Below are positions 8,890 to 17,874 of a stretch of 64,000 bases of DNA, one piece after another (the first letter of the stretch is position 1; each line of letters opens with the position of its first letter). Source of the DNA: Teredinibacter haidensis (lineage in GTDB: Bacteria; Pseudomonadota; Gammaproteobacteria; Pseudomonadales; Cellvibrionaceae); the NCBI RefSeq assembly GCF_014211975.1, contig NZ_CP060084.1:2739001-2803000 (forward strand), written 5' to 3'. The position numbers and the translations under genes were made by a program. The notes beneath the pieces were generated by a model. It saw nothing but the letters and a program-made list of their open reading frames with translations. It was not told the DNA's origin and did no database searches.

Positions 8890-9307
8890 ATTGCTCTACC
8901 AGCTCGTAGCTGTGGCTAATTTCAACGCCCGCCGCTTCTAGCATTATGGAGGCAGAGCAGTATTTTTCTGCAGACAATTCTACCGCTCGCTTAACCTGGG
9001 CTTCTTTCAGAGCTGCACCTTCAACAATAAAGGTAAGGTGGATCTTTGTAAAAACCGCTGGTACGGCATCGGCGCGCTCGGCCTCCAGCTCTACTCTGCA
9101 GGCTGTGACTTTTTGCCGGGTTTTCTTCAATATACTGATTACATCGAAAGAAGCGCAGCCGCCCAAACCCATTAATAACATTTCCATTGGACGAACACCG
9201 GTATTACGCCCACCATGATCGGCAGGTCCATCCATTACAACACTGTGACCACTTCCCGATTCTGCTAAAAACTGGGCGCCATCCACCCACTTTACTTTTG
9301 CCTGCAT
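8888..9307 (-). CDS. yhfA: OsmC/YhfA family protein
   Basis: This 139-residue protein is of the OsmC/Ohr superfamily, YhfA branch. Family members are dimeric and use two cysteines for peroxide or thiol chemistry. Here the segment MLLMGLGGCASFDVISIL holds the first cysteine and YCSASIMLEAAGVEI the second, both at the usual positions. The N-terminal strand MQAKVKWVDGAQFLAES is typical. It is divergent from vfr, the same arrangement as yhfA-crp in E. coli and PA0653-vfr in P. aeruginosa. The physiological substrate of YhfA is not established. I used the ATG at 9307, which matches homolog starts; the upstream in-frame extension is not family-like. Confidence 0.85.
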   Translation of the reverse strand: MQAKVKWVDGAQFLAESGSGHSVVMDGPADHGGRNTGVRPMEMLLMGLGGCASFDVISILKKTRQKVTACRVELEAERADAVPAVFTKIHLTFIVEGAALKEAQVKRAVELSAEKYCSASIMLEAAGVEISHSYELVEQ

Positions 9308-9661
9308 AAATACGCTCAACTCTTGATAAAAGACACCTAAAGCACAACACAACCTAATGCGCCAATTCATTTTATATAAGGCTCAGAAGCCTAACATAAA
9401 ACAAATGAATATTTGCTATTTAAAAATTCCGTGACCTAGTTGTTATTTTTATAACAGCTTACATTTTTCATGAACAATAACTGGCTCGAAATTGCGGTAT
9501 CAGTCCAGTTTCTAGCGGGTATAGGTTCAGTTTCTAGCAGGTATCGGGTTATACTCGCCGCAGAAGCGCGCACTACGTATAAATATAAAAAATGAATAAG
9601 CGCGCTAAACTTGTGTGTAGTTGTCGCACATCATTGTTTCCGAAGACTCGAGGGCACGAAA
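9308..9661. promoter_or_regulatory. divergent regulatory region between yhfA and vfr
   Basis: This 354-base stretch without a gene holds the promoters for the OsmC gene (minus) and vfr (plus). It is AT-rich and contains a two-copy 22-base direct repeat at 9506-9549. A good -10 hexamer TATACT at 9550-9555 follows immediately, with only weak -35 matches (TTCAGT) inside the second repeat copy. About 105 bases separate this -10 from the vfr start. Confidence 0.4.
9506..9549 (+). repeat. 22-base tandem direct repeat upstream of vfr
   Basis: Two adjacent copies share the core CAGTTTCTAGC-G-GGTAT and differ at a few positions (AGCGGG/AGCAGG, ATAGG/ATCGG). The second copy runs into the TATACT -10 hexamer, so a protein bound at both copies would overlap the vfr promoter. 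The sequence is seen directly; any function is inference. Confidence 0.65.
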
Positions 9662-10297
9662 TTGGTTGCTGTATCACTAACACCTCACATTAATAATGTG
9701 GATGATTTTCTCGCTCACTGCCATAGACGCCGGTACCCAGCAAAAAGCACGCTTATATATGCTGGCGATAAAAGTGATTCTTTATATTACATAATCAAAG
9801 GGTCCGTTACCGTTCTTATTGAGGACGAAGAAGGCCGTGAAATGATTGTTGCCTATCTAAACGATGGCGACTTTTTCGGCGAGATGGGCTTGTTTGACGC
9901 ACAAGACAATCGTAGCGCCTGGGTGAGAGCAAAAACCGAGTGTGAAATTGCAGAAATTTCCTACTCCAAATTCCAGGAAATTTCTGATGCTCACCCCGAG
10001 TTTTTGTTTGCTCTGGGCACCCAAATGGCTCGCCGCTTGCGCAACACCACGCGTAAAGTTGGGGACCTGGCATTTTTGGATGTTACCGGTCGCGTTGCCC
10101 GCACGCTGTTAGACCTGTGCAAAGAGCCCGACGCCATGACCCACCCGGATGGCATGCAGATCAAAATTACTCGACAGGAAATCGGCCGCATTGTGGGCTG
10201 CTCCCGTGAAATGGTTGGTCGCGTACTGAAAACCCTGGAAGATCAGGGCCTGGTTTCGGTTAAAGGTAAAACGATGGTGGTGTTCGGAACACGCTAG
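9662..10297 (+). CDS. vfr: Vfr-type cAMP receptor protein, global regulator
   Basis: This 211-residue CRP/FNR-superfamily regulator is closely similar to Pseudomonas Vfr. The cyclic-nucleotide-binding beta-barrel has LAHCHRRRYPAKSTLIYAGD and GDFFGEMGLF (phosphate-binding cassette, with RSAWVRAK beyond), then the dimerisation helix, then the HTH with ITRQEIGRIVGCSREMVGRV. The C-terminal half is nearly invariant in the family. I placed the start at TTG 9662: it is the only codon that aligns with the MVAI start of Vfr, and GAGGG lies 7-8 bases upstream; no in-frame ATG fits. Vfr controls type IV pili, virulence and quorum sensing in Pseudomonas; here its targets are unknown. It sits convergent to trpC as in P. 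aeruginosa. Confidence 0.93.
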   Translation: MVAVSLTPHINNVDDFLAHCHRRRYPAKSTLIYAGDKSDSLYYIIKGSVTVLIEDEEGREMIVAYLNDGDFFGEMGLFDAQDNRSAWVRAKTECEIAEISYSKFQEISDAHPEFLFALGTQMARRLRNTTRKVGDLAFLDVTGRVARTLLDLCKEPDAMTHPDGMQIKITRQEIGRIVGCSREMVGRVLKTLEDQGLVSVKGKTMVVFGTR

Positions 10298-10299
10298 CG

Positions 10300-10379
10300 A
10301 CAAGGCTCTTGGCCTTGTGAGCGCTTCGCTGTGTAGAACAACGGAGCGCTCGTTTCACTTCGCTGATAGTGTTATCAGC
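10300..10379. terminator. three consecutive hairpins between convergent vfr and trpC
   Basis: Three perfect 7-base stems lie in series: ACAAGGC/GCCTTGT (10300-10318, 5-base loop), GAGCGCT/AGCGCTC (10319-10351, long loop), and GCTGATA/TATCAGC (10362-10379, 4-base loop). The last is followed on the plus strand by TCTTACT. The region most likely ends transcription from both sides, although no stem has a long T tract. Confidence 0.5.
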
Positions 10380-10384
10380 TCTTA

Positions 10385-11182
10385 CTAAAAGAACAGCTTT
10401 CTCAGTTTTTCGCCGGGCTCTTCTGCTCGCATAAAGGATTCACCGACCAGAAACGCATTCACGCCACGCTCACGCATGACGGCGATATCGTTTGCCACTA
10501 ATATCCCGCTTTCTGTTACTACGATTTTTTCACTCGGGATATCTGCCAAAAGATCAAAAGTGGTGTTCAGGCTTACGTCAAACGTATGCAGGTTGCGATT
10601 ATTAATGCCGACTAGCTTGTTCGGTAACGCCAGCGCAAGCTCAAGTTCTGCCCGGTCATGCACTTCCACAAGTACGTCCAAACCCAGTTCCTGGGCTTGA
10701 GTATTCAAGTCGTGTAATTGCTGTTTTGCTAGCGCCGCCACGATCAACAGTATGCAGTCTGCCCCTATCGCACGAGCTTCTGTTACCTGATAAGGGTCGA
10801 CAATGAAGTCTTTGCGAATAACGGGAAGCTCTACTGCCGCGCGCGCTTGCTTTAAGTATTCATCTGCACCCTGAAAATAATCTATGTCGGTGAGTACCGA
10901 CAGGCACGCCGCGCCCCCCTGCTGGTAGCTTTGCGCGATTGCGACTGGGTCGAAATCTTCACGTATAACGCCTTTGCTGGGCGAGGCTTTTTTAATTTCG
11001 GCAATTACGGCCGGTTCGCCTGCTGCCAGTTTGCGCTCCATTGCTGCCACAAAACCGCGGGCTGCTGGCTGCGCTGCGGCTTTTTCTTCAAGCTGCTGTA
11101 GGGTGGTAGTGGTTTTACGCTCGAGAACCTCTTCGTGTTTGCGAGCAATGATCTTCTTTAAAATTGTGGGAGTTTCGGACAC
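10385..11182 (-). CDS. trpC: indole-3-glycerol phosphate synthase
   Basis: TrpC closes the indole ring from 1-(2-carboxyphenylamino)-1-deoxyribulose-5-phosphate. The 265-residue protein is a monofunctional TIM barrel without the TrpF fusion found in enterobacteria. It shows the family motifs AVIAEIKKASPSKGVI (catalytic Lys), VLTDIDYFQGADEYL, PVIRKDFIVDPYQV (second catalytic Lys), LVEVHDRAELE, VGINNRNLHTF and VVTESGI. The start is GTG 11182, with ACAGGT about 8 bases upstream. It follows trpD by 12 bases and is the last gene of a trpG-trpD-trpC operon. Confidence 0.95.
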   Translation of the reverse strand: MSETPTILKKIIARKHEEVLERKTTTTLQQLEEKAAAQPAARGFVAAMERKLAAGEPAVIAEIKKASPSKGVIREDFDPVAIAQSYQQGGAACLSVLTDIDYFQGADEYLKQARAAVELPVIRKDFIVDPYQVTEARAIGADCILLIVAALAKQQLHDLNTQAQELGLDVLVEVHDRAELELALALPNKLVGINNRNLHTFDVSLNTTFDLLADIPSEKIVVTESGILVANDIAVMRERGVNAFLVGESFMRAEEPGEKLRKLFF

Positions 11183-11194
11183 ACGAATACCTGT

Positions 11195-12226
11195 CTATGC
11201 TTGCGCTTGAGTAAATTCAACGAGTTCTTTTAGCTTTTCCCCGGCGGCACCGGTCGCCAAGGCATCTTCGGCCATTGCAACGCCATCGACCAACGAGTTC
11301 GCTAGCCCGGAAACGTAAATGGCGGCTCCGGCATTTAGCGCAATAATATTGGCCGCCTTGCGGGAGTGCTCACTGGCATCACCCGAGAACGCGCCCCGGA
11401 TCAAGGCCAGCGACTCTTCTGCACTGTGGACCGACAAGCCATCAAGGTTGGCCGCAGCCAGATTCAGATCTGCGGGGTTAATCATGTATTCGCTGACAAC
11501 CCCCGCTTTTAGCTCGGCGACATAGCTATTTGCGGCGATCGATAACTCATCCAGACCATCTTCCGAGTGGACGATCATTACGTGCTCGCTGCCCAATCGC
11601 GCCAGCACTTCGGCCATGGGCCGACAGAGTTCGCGGCTGAAAACGCCTATAACCTGATTTTTAACACCGGCAGGGTTTGTCATTGGCCCCAACATATTGA
11701 AAATGGTGCGCATGGCCAGCTCTTTACGCGGCCCTATTGCATGCTTCATGGCCCCGTGATGGGCTGGCGCAAACATAAAACCAACGCCTACCTGCTCGAT
11801 AGCGCGTGCGACCTGCTCCGGTGCGATTGCTAGGTTAACACCCGCCGCCTCCAAAACGTCTGCGCTGCCGGTTGAGCTGGAAACAGAGCGGTTACCGTGT
11901 TTGGCTACGTGGCCACCAGCGGCAGCCACCACGAACGCGGAAGCGGTTGAAACATTGAATAGATTAGCGCCATCGCCACCCGTGCCACAGGTATCGACAA
12001 GGTTTTCTGAATTGACGTCCACTTTGGTTGCCAGCTCGCGCATAACCATCGCGGCGCCAGTAATTTCATCGAGGGATTCACCTTTCATACGCAGGGCAAC
12101 AAGAAAGCCACCTATTTGCGCGGGTGTTGCTTCACCGGTCATTACCTGCTTCATCACGGTCGTCATTTCATCCTGCGTCAGACTCGAGCCCGACACAACC
12201 GTAGACAGCGCTTGCTGAATATTCAT
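11195..12226 (-). CDS. trpD: anthranilate phosphoribosyltransferase
   Basis: TrpD transfers the phosphoribosyl group of PRPP to anthranilate. The 343-residue length is normal for the unfused enzyme. Diagnostic segments are VDTCGTGGDGANLFNVSTAS (PRPP/anthranilate site), KHGNRSVSSSTGSADVLEA, FAPAHHGAMKHAIGPRKEL and NMLGPMTNPAGV. AAGGTAGCAAC precedes the ATG. It lies 37 bases after trpG and 12 bases before trpC. Confidence 0.96.
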   Translation of the reverse strand: MNIQQALSTVVSGSSLTQDEMTTVMKQVMTGEATPAQIGGFLVALRMKGESLDEITGAAMVMRELATKVDVNSENLVDTCGTGGDGANLFNVSTASAFVVAAAGGHVAKHGNRSVSSSTGSADVLEAAGVNLAIAPEQVARAIEQVGVGFMFAPAHHGAMKHAIGPRKELAMRTIFNMLGPMTNPAGVKNQVIGVFSRELCRPMAEVLARLGSEHVMIVHSEDGLDELSIAANSYVAELKAGVVSEYMINPADLNLAAANLDGLSVHSAEESLALIRGAFSGDASEHSRKAANIIALNAGAAIYVSGLANSLVDGVAMAEDALATGAAGEKLKELVEFTQAQA

Positions 12227-12263
12227 GTTGCTACCTTATTGTTGTTATCGACACCCGCTATAG

Positions 12264-12845
12264 CTAAGGCGTATCAAGGAAATTTTGCAGCATGGAATGC
12301 CCATGCTCGCTAAGAATGGATTCTGGGTGGAATTGCACCCCTTCTACCGCCAACGTTTTGTGGCGCACCCCCATAATTTCATCAACCTGACCATCTTCTG
12401 TTTCCGTCCAGGCGGTAACCTCCAAACAATCGGGAAGTGTTGCTTGGTCAATGACCAGAGAATGGTAGCGTGTTGCCGTATAGGGATTAGGAAGGCCGGT
12501 AAACACACCTACCCCTTTATGGTGAATACTAGACAGCTTGCCATGCATAACCTCTCTGGCTCGCACGATATTGCCACCGAACGCTTGGCCAATACTCTGA
12601 TGCCCCAGACAAATACCAAACAAGGGTACTTTACCTGCGAAGTGCCGAATAACCTCTACGGACACTCCGGCCTCGTTCGGGGTACACGGCCCCGGGGAGA
12701 CGACAATCTTGGCGGGGTCTTTTTGGATGATTTGCTCTAGCGTCAACTCATCATTACGCACGACAACAACATCGGCTTTCAGCTCTCCCAAATACTGCAC
12801 AACGTTGTACGTAAAGGAGTCATAGTTATCGATCATTAACAACAT
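12264..12845 (-). CDS. trpG: anthranilate synthase glutaminase subunit
   Basis: This 193-residue class I glutamine amidotransferase supplies ammonia to TrpE for anthranilate synthesis, and in many bacteria also serves PabB. The catalytic triad is visible: nucleophile Cys in FGICLGHQSIGQAFGG and the His/Glu pair in GVQFHPESILSEHG. The N-terminus MLLMIDNYDSFTYNVVQYLG is typical. It is the first gene of trpGDC. Its partner trpE lies 7.3 kb away on the same strand, separated by unrelated genes. AGGTGA lies 5-6 bases before the ATG. Confidence 0.95.
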   Translation of the reverse strand: MLLMIDNYDSFTYNVVQYLGELKADVVVVRNDELTLEQIIQKDPAKIVVSPGPCTPNEAGVSVEVIRHFAGKVPLFGICLGHQSIGQAFGGNIVRAREVMHGKLSSIHHKGVGVFTGLPNPYTATRYHSLVIDQATLPDCLEVTAWTETEDGQVDEIMGVRHKTLAVEGVQFHPESILSEHGHSMLQNFLDTP

Positions 12846-13396
12846 GGGAGGTCACCTAAATAAACATTCAACGCTTGTGCAGATTAAAGCGCCGCTAAGA
12901 GTCAATAATGGGAAGCCGTAAGGAGCAACATTATAGGCCCTATCAGTAAAATATGGGTAGTTGAGTGACCGCATAAAAAGGGGATACCTGATCACCCTGG
13001 GTGGACGGCGCAAAACTGTCAGGAAATTTTACACCAATAAGAAAAAGTATTAAAAATGTTGTGGCCTACAACAATATTTCATGTACTACGTAGACAGATA
13101 TTTAAATCCTGTGAGGGCTAACACAATCTACGCGCCAGCGCGATCGATATTTATACAAATTACCTCGATTAAATGATGATTTACACGTACAAAAGACCAC
13201 TTTTCTCATAGGCAACAGCTTCCCGGGAGATCACTGCGTGTCACCAGGATCACGTGACGTGACACGCGTCACAGTAAAAGAGCGATACACCGCAAATTTC
13301 GTTGCTGGGGTATAAAAAATGCATATAACATCTAAGCAGATTCATTTACCTCTTTTATAAAACTATAGAAAACGAAAACACAGCGAGTATTTACGA
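12846..13396. promoter_or_regulatory. long divergent region between trpG and the DUF1631 gene
   Basis: This 551-base gene-free stretch must hold the trpG promoter (minus) and the DUF1631 promoter (plus). On the minus strand a perfect -10 TATAAT lies at 12930-12935, 85 bases from the trpG ATG, but its -35 is poor. No tryptophan-rich leader peptide or attenuator was seen. The DUF1631-proximal half contains a dense cluster of TCAC/GTGA palindromes at 13236-13272 (listed separately). Confidence 0.4.
13236..13272. promoter_or_regulatory. clustered GTGAC palindromes, probable operator
   Basis: A perfect 9-base inverted repeat, GCGTGTCAC (13236-13244) and GTGACACGC (13259-13267), flanks a palindrome TCACGTGA (13250-13257). 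A further overlapping pair GTGAC...GTCAC continues to 13272. This density of one pentamer in both orientations, 125-160 bases upstream of the DUF1631 start, is typical of a cooperative regulator site. The regulator is unknown. Confidence 0.5.
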
Positions 13397-15664
13397 ATGG
13401 CACCAAGGAAAGATCGACCGGAGCATCTAGAGCTGGTGGGCAAGAAATTTGAAGGGCCAACCCACCCGCCAAAGCTGTTGGAGCATATTCGCAATCACTC
13501 CAGCGAAAGTGTTCTGCGCCTTCTAGAGCATATGTTCTCTGCAACAGACGATCTTTTTTACGATCTTTCCAAACGCGCCACCAACAACAACGAACAAAAT
13601 TTGTATTTCGAGTCAATGCGAGAAGTACGCATCAAAAAACGTGGTGTTATCGCCATGTTTGCCCAGGAGCTCCGCGACAGCTTTTCAACTCTGATAACAC
13701 AAAGCCCCAGATCACCTAACCCAGCATATGAAGATGCCAGCAATCTGGCAATTGTTGAAGGTGACCAGCTGGAAACAGAGCTGGCGTTAACGAATATGTC
13801 GAGCCGCACCCGCGAAGCGTATAAACAGGAAGTTTACGAGCTCACGATTCGGTTGGATCACCTGCTGCTGCAAATACCCGTCAACGAAGACAACAACCCC
13901 ATAGATCCGCAGCAAATCTCTAGTGCATTTATAAATGCCTGCGATAAGCAGCTGGAAATCAATATTAAGGCGCGGTTAATTCTGTTTAAATTATTTGAAA
14001 AGCACGTACTTAAGCAGCTCGGCCCCCTTTACGCAGACGCCAACCAAGTGCTACTTGATGCAGGTATTCTACCCAAGGTTCCCCGCCATCTTAATAAAAA
14101 GGACTCTCATGATTTCCCCCATAGGAGCGCAGAAAAAACAGAGCAAACAGACGGTGCACCCGCTCAAGAGGCGCAGTATCAGACCACGCTGAACTTCCAG
14201 CTGGATTTGAACGCGCTTGGAGCCCTGATGGCTGGCGCCAGATCGCATACCCATGTGTCCTACAACGGTGACAAAGCCGCTCGCCTTGCCGGGCCTTATA
14301 CCTACTACCTGTATTCAAGCAACCCTGGGCCAATCATGGCCTCCCCGCAGCTGTCCACGCTACTGACCAAATCCCAACCTCTGGTTGATCGTCAGTTATC
14401 GTCGGTTCAGCCTCGCAATATTATCTCCAACGTGATCAACCAACTGCTAGCCAAACGCGACCCGGAAGTTCCCCAGGCACTGGAACAGCCCGATGAAGAC
14501 ATTATCAATCTTATTGCTATGTTTTTTGATAATGTTCTGTCTGATAACAACTTACCCATAGCGGTGCAATCACTCATCTGCCGCTTGCAAATACCCATTC
14601 TTAAAATTGCTTTAAGAGATAGAAGCTTTCTCACAAATGAAGAACATCCTGCTCGTCGCTTAATCAACGTGATTACGCGCGCAGGGTTGAGCTTTGATGA
14701 AAGCAAACCCCTGGAGCGTGACCCCCTCTATCGAAAGATTGCCGATGGCGTACAGACAATCAACCGTTCGTATAAAGCCGATGGAATGGTATTTGAAGAA
14801 TTTTTGTACGAGCTTGAAAAAGAGATTGCCAAAGAGAAACGTAAATCTGAGCTGGTAGAGCGGCGTACAACAGAGGCCGAAGTTGGCAAAACTAAAATTC
14901 GTCTGGCGCGAACCACTGCTCAAACCTCTCTGTACAATAAGCTGAGAAGCGCTCAACTACCTGAAACCGTCAGTAATTTCCTAACCAACACCTGGCTGCA
15001 GGTATTGGTTATTACCTACCTGAAAAACGGTTCAGACAGTGCCGAATGGGTGGAGGCTGAAAGCCTGGTTAGCGATGTTATCTGGTTGTGCCAACCCCAT
15101 TCCGATGAGCGCTCGATTGCACGTAAGAAACGCTTGCAACCGGAAGTGTTACAGCGAATTGAACACGGGATGGAGGCCGCCATTGATAACCCCGAAACGC
15201 GCGCAGCCAAAGTAACGGCCATAGAAGAAATACTGATATCGCTGGCTGAGCCCGATTCACCTCATGTTGAGTATTCAGAACTGAGCCTGGAGCAAAAGAA
15301 CGCGCTTGGCAAAGGCGACTCCGAGCAGAAGCCCTGGGAAGAGATGACCGCATTGGAGCGGCAGCAATCCCGCTATGAACAACTCTCTAATCGCTACTTT
15401 CTCGAGGCCAAGGAGATACCCGATGGATCTTGGCTAGAGTATTTCGATGAAAAAGCGAATAAGAAAGTCCGCTGTAAATTAAGCAGTAAGCTGGACGCCG
15501 AAAGCTATGTTTTCGTTAATCGTTTCGGTTTCAAAGTGCTGGAAAAATCTCGCCGGCAGCTCGCCTACGATATGCAGTTCGAAAAGGCTCGCGTTCTCGA
15601 TGCCCGCCCCATGTTTGAGCGACTGATGGACAAGGTTGTTTCGCATTTACAGCAGGCAGCATAG
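13397..15664 (+). CDS. DUF1631 family protein
   Basis: This 755-residue cytoplasmic protein is of the DUF1631 family, widespread in gammaproteobacteria and often mis-annotated as thymidine phosphorylase. It has no signal peptide or membrane spans and is mostly helical. The N-terminal half contains LLEHMFSATDDLFYDLSKRA and a conserved ELALTNMSSRTREAYKQEVY segment. A charged coiled-coil-like stretch (about residues 470-500, KEIAKEKRKSELVERRTTEA) follows. The C-terminal roughly 90 residues (GSWLEYFDEKANKKVRCKL) resemble the beta-barrel that closes DUF1631 proteins and has been compared with PilZ, but the RxxxR/DxSxxG c-di-GMP motif is not clear. Function is unknown. It stands alone, with the putative operator cluster upstream and prsK 110 bases downstream. 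Confidence 0.8.
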   Translation: MAPRKDRPEHLELVGKKFEGPTHPPKLLEHIRNHSSESVLRLLEHMFSATDDLFYDLSKRATNNNEQNLYFESMREVRIKKRGVIAMFAQELRDSFSTLITQSPRSPNPAYEDASNLAIVEGDQLETELALTNMSSRTREAYKQEVYELTIRLDHLLLQIPVNEDNNPIDPQQISSAFINACDKQLEINIKARLILFKLFEKHVLKQLGPLYADANQVLLDAGILPKVPRHLNKKDSHDFPHRSAEKTEQTDGAPAQEAQYQTTLNFQLDLNALGALMAGARSHTHVSYNGDKAARLAGPYTYYLYSSNPGPIMASPQLSTLLTKSQPLVDRQLSSVQPRNIISNVINQLLAKRDPEVPQALEQPDEDIINLIAMFFDNVLSDNNLPIAVQSLICRLQIPILKIALRDRSFLTNEEHPARRLINVITRAGLSFDESKPLERDPLYRKIADGVQTINRSYKADGMVFEEFLYELEKEIAKEKRKSELVERRTTEAEVGKTKIRLARTTAQTSLYNKLRSAQLPETVSNFLTNTWLQVLVITYLKNGSDSAEWVEAESLVSDVIWLCQPHSDERSIARKKRLQPEVLQRIEHGMEAAIDNPETRAAKVTAIEEILISLAEPDSPHVEYSELSLEQKNALGKGDSEQKPWEEMTALERQQSRYEQLSNRYFLEAKEIPDGSWLEYFDEKANKKVRCKLSSKLDAESYVFVNRFGFKVLEKSRRQLAYDMQFEKARVLDARPMFERLMDKVVSHLQQAA

Positions 15665-15774
15665 ATAATGCAGCCTGCTGTAATGTCGCCCAAAAACGAT
15701 ACAGTATATAATTAGGTGACAAAATACGTGGTGCACATGCCCTTCTATACGCACCCTATAATAAGAGCCTAAGA

Positions 15775-17811
15775 ATGGAATTTAGCAACGTAACGCAAAC
15801 AGCTTTCGCCAGTGCAGCACTACTATTCCTCATTCTGGCGCTTACCCTAACCGCAAAACACCAACAAACTCGCCTTCACTGGTCTTTACCGGTAGCCGCA
15901 TTTATCCACTTTCTATGGCTGAGTTCAATCCCGCTACTCCAGCAAATAACCACGCTTGGCTCAGAGCATATCCTCTGTATAGAAACTTTTCATTACGCCG
16001 TGTGGCTATTTGCCTTGGTAAAGAACACTGAGGCGTTCTGCTCAAGCTCGCTGCCAAAACTCTATAAATACACCGTCTACGGTGGGACCATTGCAACGCT
16101 TACCGCCGCGCTCTATATGGCCAACACGTCTCCTTCGATCGCAGCGCTTGAGAAATTTATTATTTGGCAGGGCATTATATTTTCCATCGGTGGTTTGCTG
16201 GGCGTTGAACAGTTGTATCGCAATGTTATCAATTACCGATTAGTTAAATTACTCAGTCTAAACCTCGCCATTATTTTTATTTTCGATGCTTACCTATTTT
16301 CCCAAAGCCTTGTTTTCCTGCAGCTAAATGCTGATTTATGGCAAGCGCGCGCGGCAGTGAGCATGGCAACGAGTATTTTTATGATTATCGGCGTGATGGC
16401 TCTGAATATGCCGACGATGCAATCGGCAAAAATCACGTTTTCCCGACCTGTTATTTTCTACACCACTTCGCTTACCATTGTCGGGGCCCTACTGACAGTA
16501 CTGGCTGCAGGTGGTTATTACGTTGACCTGTACGGTGGAAGCTGGGGCACCGTTATCTACACCCTTCTTCTCGTATGCGGATTGTTAACCGTAGGGGCCG
16601 TTTTCTCTTCCCGCTCCGTGCGGGAAAAAATGAAGGTTTTAATCAACAAACACTTATTCAGCCATAAATATGATTACCGGGCCGAATGGTTAAAATTGAT
16701 CAACCAGTTATCACAACCGACGGGGCCGGATGAGATCCATTCGCGTGCCATCACAGTCGTGGCAGATTTATTTAAAAGCAATGGCGGTGCTCTCTGGTTA
16801 AAGCGCGGGAAAGTGCTTGTGCCGGTACAGCAGGTGCACGTCGCTATGGATATATCCGATATGATCGAGCCGAATTCGAGTGAATTTTGCTCGATCCTGG
16901 CCCAGGAGTGGGTTTTTTCACCCAACTCTCCACATCCGGCATTAGCCCAGCACAATGACGCACTGCCTGAATGGGCAGACGAAATCTATGATATTTGGAT
17001 GATAATGCCGCTGCTCAACGAAAGCAGCTTGGTTGGTTTTATCTGCCTCACAGCTCCACATACCAGTACAACGCTCAACTGGGAAGATCTCGACCTGGTA
17101 AAAACGGTTGGTCGGCAAATTGCCAGTTACCTGGAACGCCATGAGCAGTCGGAACTGTTGGCTGAATCTCGACAGTTTGATGCCTTTAACAAGCTTTCAG
17201 CTTACGTAATGCACGATTTAAAGAATCTAATCGCACAGCAATCGCTGGTTGTGAAAAATGCAGAAAAACACAAAGATAACCCCGCCTTTGTGGAGGATGC
17301 CATTAATACCATTAACAATTCTGTTATGCGTATGAATAACCTACTGCGTAAGCTTCAGCATAATGAGCCTGAAGATGTCACCGTACTCTCTATCAAGCAT
17401 GTTTTAGTCGAATCGGTTAAACGCTGCCAAAAATCAAGTCCCGCGCCAACATTACGCTCGGTTGATCCCGAATGGAAAGTTAAAGCAGACCTGGACAGCC
17501 TGGTTATGGTTTTTACCCATATCATTCAAAACGCTCAGGATGCGACAGGCGAGGAAGGCTTTATTGATATTTCTACAGAGCTCGACGGCAATATTGCTTA
17601 TGTCCATATTGAAGACAATGGCTCGGGTATGGAGCCGGAATTTATCCAGTCGCGCCTGTTCAAACCGTTTGAAACCACCAAAACGGGCAAGGGGATGGGT
17701 ATAGGAATGTACCAAGCCAAGGAGTATGCTCAAAGTCTTGGCGGAAATATTGCGGTAGAAAGTTCACCCGGCGAAGGAACTACCTTTATAATCACCCTCC
17801 CCCTTCTGTAA
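15775..17811 (+). CDS. prsK: PEP-CTERM system sensor histidine kinase PrsK
   Basis: This 678-residue membrane kinase has about nine N-terminal transmembrane helices (residues 1-285), a GAF-like domain (about 310-455) and a histidine kinase core. The phosphoacceptor segment is SAYVMHDLKNLIAQQ, the N box HIIQNAQDATG, the G1 box IEDNGSGMEPEF and the G2 box GKGMGIGMYQAKEYAQSLGG. The H-box sequence (HDLKN rather than HELRT) and the multi-helix sensor are the signature of PrsK, the kinase linked to exosortase/PEP-CTERM exopolysaccharide systems. Its regulator prsR follows 63 bases downstream. No exosortase or PEP-CTERM substrate gene is in the window, so those genes must lie elsewhere if the system is complete. 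Confidence 0.88.
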   Translation: MEFSNVTQTAFASAALLFLILALTLTAKHQQTRLHWSLPVAAFIHFLWLSSIPLLQQITTLGSEHILCIETFHYAVWLFALVKNTEAFCSSSLPKLYKYTVYGGTIATLTAALYMANTSPSIAALEKFIIWQGIIFSIGGLLGVEQLYRNVINYRLVKLLSLNLAIIFIFDAYLFSQSLVFLQLNADLWQARAAVSMATSIFMIIGVMALNMPTMQSAKITFSRPVIFYTTSLTIVGALLTVLAAGGYYVDLYGGSWGTVIYTLLLVCGLLTVGAVFSSRSVREKMKVLINKHLFSHKYDYRAEWLKLINQLSQPTGPDEIHSRAITVVADLFKSNGGALWLKRGKVLVPVQQVHVAMDISDMIEPNSSEFCSILAQEWVFSPNSPHPALAQHNDALPEWADEIYDIWMIMPLLNESSLVGFICLTAPHTSTTLNWEDLDLVKTVGRQIASYLERHEQSELLAESRQFDAFNKLSAYVMHDLKNLIAQQSLVVKNAEKHKDNPAFVEDAINTINNSVMRMNNLLRKLQHNEPEDVTVLSIKHVLVESVKRCQKSSPAPTLRSVDPEWKVKADLDSLVMVFTHIIQNAQDATGEEGFIDISTELDGNIAYVHIEDNGSGMEPEFIQSRLFKPFETTKTGKGMGIGMYQAKEYAQSLGGNIAVESSPGEGTTFIITLPLL

Positions 17812-17874
17812 AAAGCGCTAGACCAAGTTTCAAACAAGTGCACGGCCGATAGTTGCAACTAAAATGGATGTCGA

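Noticed and set aside
12846..13000. trp attenuator before trpG
   Set aside because: No Trp-rich leader peptide and no paired antiterminator/terminator hairpins could be found.
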